Assembly (NCBI RefSeq): GCF_002356295.1
Contig: NZ_AP018042.1
Location: forward strand, 3,380,361 to 3,444,360
Reading direction: 5' to 3'
DNA length: 64,000 nt
Origin: Labilibaculum antarcticum
Lineage (GTDB): Bacteria; Bacteroidota; Bacteroidia; Bacteroidales; Marinifilaceae
Every line of letters begins with the position of its first letter. Position 1 is the first letter of the stretch. Positions 61,195-64,000 of the stretch are shown here, piece by piece. A model generated the notes under the pieces. That model saw only the letters and a program-made list of their open reading frames with translations. It was not told the DNA's origin and searched no databases. The translations under genes were made by a program, and so were the position numbers.

Positions 61195-63159
61195 ATGAAA
61201 AATAGTATTAAAATGTGTCGATCAATTATTTTAATCTTGTTTTGTTTGTTACTTGGACCTACTTCCAATGCACAAAAAAAATACAGCATTAAGTCAAAGA
61301 GAGCCATCAAAAATTACGAGTTGGCTTCAGAGGCTTATCGGCATATGGATAATTCCGAAGCTCTGAAATATTTAGATGTAGCAATTGAGCAAAGCCCTGA
61401 TTTTATTGAAGCTTGGCTTTTTAAGGCTGATGTATTGCACGAAACGGGGAAAACGGGATTAGAAATAGAGGCTTACCAAAAGGCAATAGAAATTGATGCA
61501 GGCTTCTTCACGAATGTGCATTTTAATTTGGCGAATACTTACTTAGAAATAGGAGAATATCAAAAGGCATTAGCGAAATATAAAGATTTCCTATCACTTT
61601 CAAGCAGTTCCGGAAGAAATCAGACTTTGGCGAAAAAAAGAATAGAAAGTTGTCAGTTTGCCATCCATTCGATAGCAAATCCTGTCGATTTCAAGCCTGT
61701 AAACCTTGGCGGAAATGTGAATTCTGAATTTGATGAATACTGGCCCAGCCTTACAGCCGATGAGGAATTGCTGGTGTTTACCCGATTGATGCTCGAAAAG
61801 AAAGAAGGAACTGAAGTAATAATTAAGAGACAAGAGGATTTTTATGTGTCACAGAGGGAAGATAGTTTGTGGAGGCCTGCAGAAGCATTATCTCTGGTTA
61901 TAAATACAGAAATGAATGAAGGGGCTCAAACGATTACTGCTGATGGTAAATACATGTATTTTACGGCTTGTGATCGTTCCAACGGATATGGACGATGCGA
62001 TATTTATTATTCGGTTCGGGAAGGGAATGTTTGGTCTGCACCAATAAATGTCGGCAAACCAATTAATTCGAAAGATTGGGAAGCTCAGCCAAGCATATCT
62101 GCTGACGGACGGGAATTGTATTTTGTGAGCAATAGAAAATCAGGAAAGGGGAAAATGGACATTTGGCATTCGAGATTAATCGAAACGACGGCTGATGGAA
62201 AGCAACGCTGGACCCAGCCTACTAATTTCCCCCTAAATTCAACAAATAATGAAATGTCTCCGTTTATTCATGCAGGAAATCAGTATCTGGTATTTTCTTC
62301 AGATGGTTTGACCGGAATGGGAGGATATGATCTGTTTAAAACGGAGAAAAACAAAGATGGGAAATGGATTGAACCAGAAAATTTGGGATACCCAATTAAT
62401 ACATGTAACGATGAAATCGGATTGGTCATTAATGCGAAAGGCAACAAGGCTTACTTTTCTTCCGATCGCCTAAAAGGCAAAGGGAAAGATATCTTCAGTT
62501 TTAATATGCCTGTAGATTTACAGCCTAAGTCTGCTTCGTGGTTAAAAGGGAATGTATTGGATGCGAAATCTAAAAATCCGGTGTCTGCGTCGCTTTTATT
62601 GATCGATTTGATGAGCAAAGACACAATTACTCAGATTAAATCGGATCGGATGGATGGTAGCTATTTGGTTTGTTTGCCTTCGGGAAAAGAATATTTATTT
62701 TCTGCTGAGGCTGAAAATTATCTTTTTTACTCAGCGCATTTTTCGATGTTAAATGATCAGGAGAAATCGAACCCTCAACAATTAAATATTTATTTGAATA
62801 AGATTGAAAAGGGAGAAGAAATAGTGCTTCGTAATGTGTTTTTTGAATTGGATTCCTGGGATATCTTGCCAAAATCAGAAACTGAATTGACCCGTTTATA
62901 CGAGCTATTGTCTACTCATCCTAAATTAAAAATTGAAATTGCCGGTCATACCGATGATACAGGGAGTGAAGAACACAACCTGAGTCTTTCTAATAATCGG
63001 GCAAAGGAAGTTTGTAATTTTTTAATTTCAAAGGGAATAAATGCAAACCGGTTAAGCTTTAAAGGATATGGAGCTTTGCATCCTATTGCTGATAATAAGA
63101 CCGAAGAGGGAAGAAGTTTAAACAGAAGAACTGAATTTAAGGTTCTTGAAAATGAATAA
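61195..63159 (+). CDS. TPR / beta-propeller / OmpA-family envelope protein (PorE-like)
   Basis: 654 residues from the ATG at 61195, which gives a signal peptide ending LLLGPTSNAQ; in-frame TTG starts upstream overlap addB. Domains in order: TPR repeats (about 30-145), a PD40/WD40-like propeller (about 165-450, with repeats such as QPSISADGRELYFVSNR and EMSPFIHAGNQYLVFSSDG), a carboxypeptidase-regulatory-like domain (about 460-540), and a C-terminal OmpA peptidoglycan-binding domain with AGHTDDTGSEEHNLSLSNNR. This order is that of PorE of the type 9 secretion system. It has no lipobox, unlike PorE. Many paralogues exist in the phylum, so a T9SS role is uncertain. Confidence 0.85.
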   Translation: MKNSIKMCRSIILILFCLLLGPTSNAQKKYSIKSKRAIKNYELASEAYRHMDNSEALKYLDVAIEQSPDFIEAWLFKADVLHETGKTGLEIEAYQKAIEIDAGFFTNVHFNLANTYLEIGEYQKALAKYKDFLSLSSSSGRNQTLAKKRIESCQFAIHSIANPVDFKPVNLGGNVNSEFDEYWPSLTADEELLVFTRLMLEKKEGTEVIIKRQEDFYVSQREDSLWRPAEALSLVINTEMNEGAQTITADGKYMYFTACDRSNGYGRCDIYYSVREGNVWSAPINVGKPINSKDWEAQPSISADGRELYFVSNRKSGKGKMDIWHSRLIETTADGKQRWTQPTNFPLNSTNNEMSPFIHAGNQYLVFSSDGLTGMGGYDLFKTEKNKDGKWIEPENLGYPINTCNDEIGLVINAKGNKAYFSSDRLKGKGKDIFSFNMPVDLQPKSASWLKGNVLDAKSKNPVSASLLLIDLMSKDTITQIKSDRMDGSYLVCLPSGKEYLFSAEAENYLFYSAHFSMLNDQEKSNPQQLNIYLNKIEKGEEIVLRNVFFELDSWDILPKSETELTRLYELLSTHPKLKIEIAGHTDDTGSEEHNLSLSNNRAKEVCNFLISKGINANRLSFKGYGALHPIADNKTEEGRSLNRRTEFKVLENE

Positions 63160-63174
63160 AAAATAACTACTGAA

Positions 63175-64000
63175 ATGAAGCCTATATATCTTGATTACAA
63201 TGCGACTACACCTATCGCACCAGAAGTTGCTGATGCAATGCTTCCTTACTTAAAAGGTTTTTTTGGCAATCCGTCGAGTTCTCATTTTTATGGGCGACAA
63301 AGCAAAGAGGCTGTCGATAAAGCCAGAAATCAGGTTGCTTCATTGCTGAATTGTAATGCGGGTGAATTGATATTTACAAGTGGAGGTAGTGAATCAAATA
63401 ATTATGCATTAAAAGGTTATGCGTTTGCAAATCAGGCTAAGGGCAAACATATTATCACATCTTCTATCGAGCATCCGGCAATAATAGAGGTTTGTAAATT
63501 TTTGGAAACAGAGGGCTTCGAGGTCACCTATCTGCCGGTTGATGAAACTGGAAGAGTGAAATTGTCCGATGTGAAAAAGGCGATTCGAAAGGATACTATA
63601 TTGATATCGATCATGTATGCGAATAACGAGGTGGGAACTTTACAGCCAATTTCTGAAATTTCGAAATTGGCGAAGGGAAATAATATTGTTGTTCATTCAG
63701 ATTGTGCTCAGGCAGTTGGTAAGGTGCCAGTAAATGTGCAGGAATTAGGTGTCGATTTACTAAGCATTGCAGGTCATAAATTGTATGGTCCCAAAGGAAT
63801 TGGTGCGCTGTACATTCGTGAGGGAATTAAATTGCAGAAATTGATTCATGGTGCAGATCATGAACGAAATTTGAGAGCGGGAACCGAAAATGTGTTGGAA
63901 ATTGTGGGTTTAGGAAGAGCAGCTGAATTGGCAATGGAGGATGAAGACATTAGAATGAGGCATGAAAAGAATTTGATTAAGCGTTTACGCAATAATTTGG
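63175..64000 (+). CDS. Cysteine desulfurase (NifS/IscS family), 5' part
   Basis: Runs off the window; 275 residues are visible. MKPIYLDYNATTP is the classical start. FGNPSSSHFYGRQ, FTSGGSESNNYALKG, SSIEHPAIIEV, YANNEVGTLQPI and the PLP Lys in SIAGHKLYGPKG are all present. It removes sulfur from cysteine for Fe-S cluster or cofactor building. The distal cysteine loop, which would tell IscS-like from NifS-like, is beyond the end. It starts 15 bp after the OmpA gene. Confidence 0.95.
   Translation, partial: MKPIYLDYNATTPIAPEVADAMLPYLKGFFGNPSSSHFYGRQSKEAVDKARNQVASLLNCNAGELIFTSGGSESNNYALKGYAFANQAKGKHIITSSIEHPAIIEVCKFLETEGFEVTYLPVDETGRVKLSDVKKAIRKDTILISIMYANNEVGTLQPISEISKLAKGNNIVVHSDCAQAVGKVPVNVQELGVDLLSIAGHKLYGPKGIGALYIREGIKLQKLIHGADHERNLRAGTENVLEIVGLGRAAELAMEDEDIRMRHEKNLIKRLRNNL

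Overview
The window looks like chromosomal DNA of an anaerobic or micro-oxic, probably marine member of the Bacteroidota (Bacteroidales/Marinilabiliales type; a Labilibaculum/Marinifilum-like organism is my guess). Reasons: a SusC/SusD pair, DUF4270, DUF4907 and DUF6261 proteins, an OmpA protein with PorE-like architecture, AT-rich DNA, few Shine-Dalgarno sites, and promoters of the TTTG...TAnnTTTG type. No rRNA, tRNA, CRISPR array, phage or transposase gene was seen.

Region by region. 1-2990: 3' part of hydB, then hydA and hydC, a trimeric [FeFe] hydrogenase. 2991-8270: an orphan LytTR regulator, then a DUF4907 / Kelch lipoprotein / DUF4270 lipoprotein / outer-membrane protein group. 8316-11515: the H-cluster maturases hydG and hydE around a TM1266-like small regulator, with a relic of a histidine kinase between them. 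11788-20056: an ADP-forming acyl-CoA synthetase, a tiny membrane protein, a polytopic membrane protein, an unusual flavodoxin, an aminotransferase and a four-subunit 2-oxoacid:ferredoxin oxidoreductase. 20319-23823: an active/inactive M16 peptidase pair. 23886-24056: a gene-free transcription unit that looks like a structured small RNA. 24060-29568 (minus strand): nadD, gmk, yicC, a MATE transporter and an ABC-F ATPase. 29602-31907: a papain-like lipoprotein gene and its decayed tandem duplicate. 32391-34227: nth, a ZIP transporter and a 2[4Fe-4S] ferredoxin. 34407-41288: susC-susD bracketed by about 450-bp direct repeats, and a YfcC-family transporter. 41681-45126: hutI and a fused ftcD. 45127-51690: a repeat-rich accessory stretch with two DUF2971 cassettes and a DUF6261 gene, bracketed by two near-identical hairpin terminators. 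51729-57358 (minus strand): an Nramp transporter, sucB and sucA. 57605-64000: a C92 cysteine hydrolase lipoprotein, an AddB-like nuclease, a PorE-like OmpA protein and the start of a cysteine desulfurase.

How the genes fit together (inference): the first 20 kb reads as an amino-acid fermentation module. The aminotransferase makes 2-oxoacids, the KorDABC/Vor enzyme oxidises them to acyl-CoA and reduced ferredoxin, the ADP-forming ligase turns acyl-CoA into acid plus ATP, and HydABC with its maturases re-oxidises ferredoxin and NADH to H2. HutI and FtcD add histidine breakdown. The same chromosome also carries an NAD-dependent 2-oxoglutarate dehydrogenase (SucAB), so the organism is probably metabolically flexible.

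The places most likely to hold something undescribed are the structured RNA at 23918-24056, the DUF2971 cassettes at 46121-47843 and 49666-51631, and the direct repeats around susCD.
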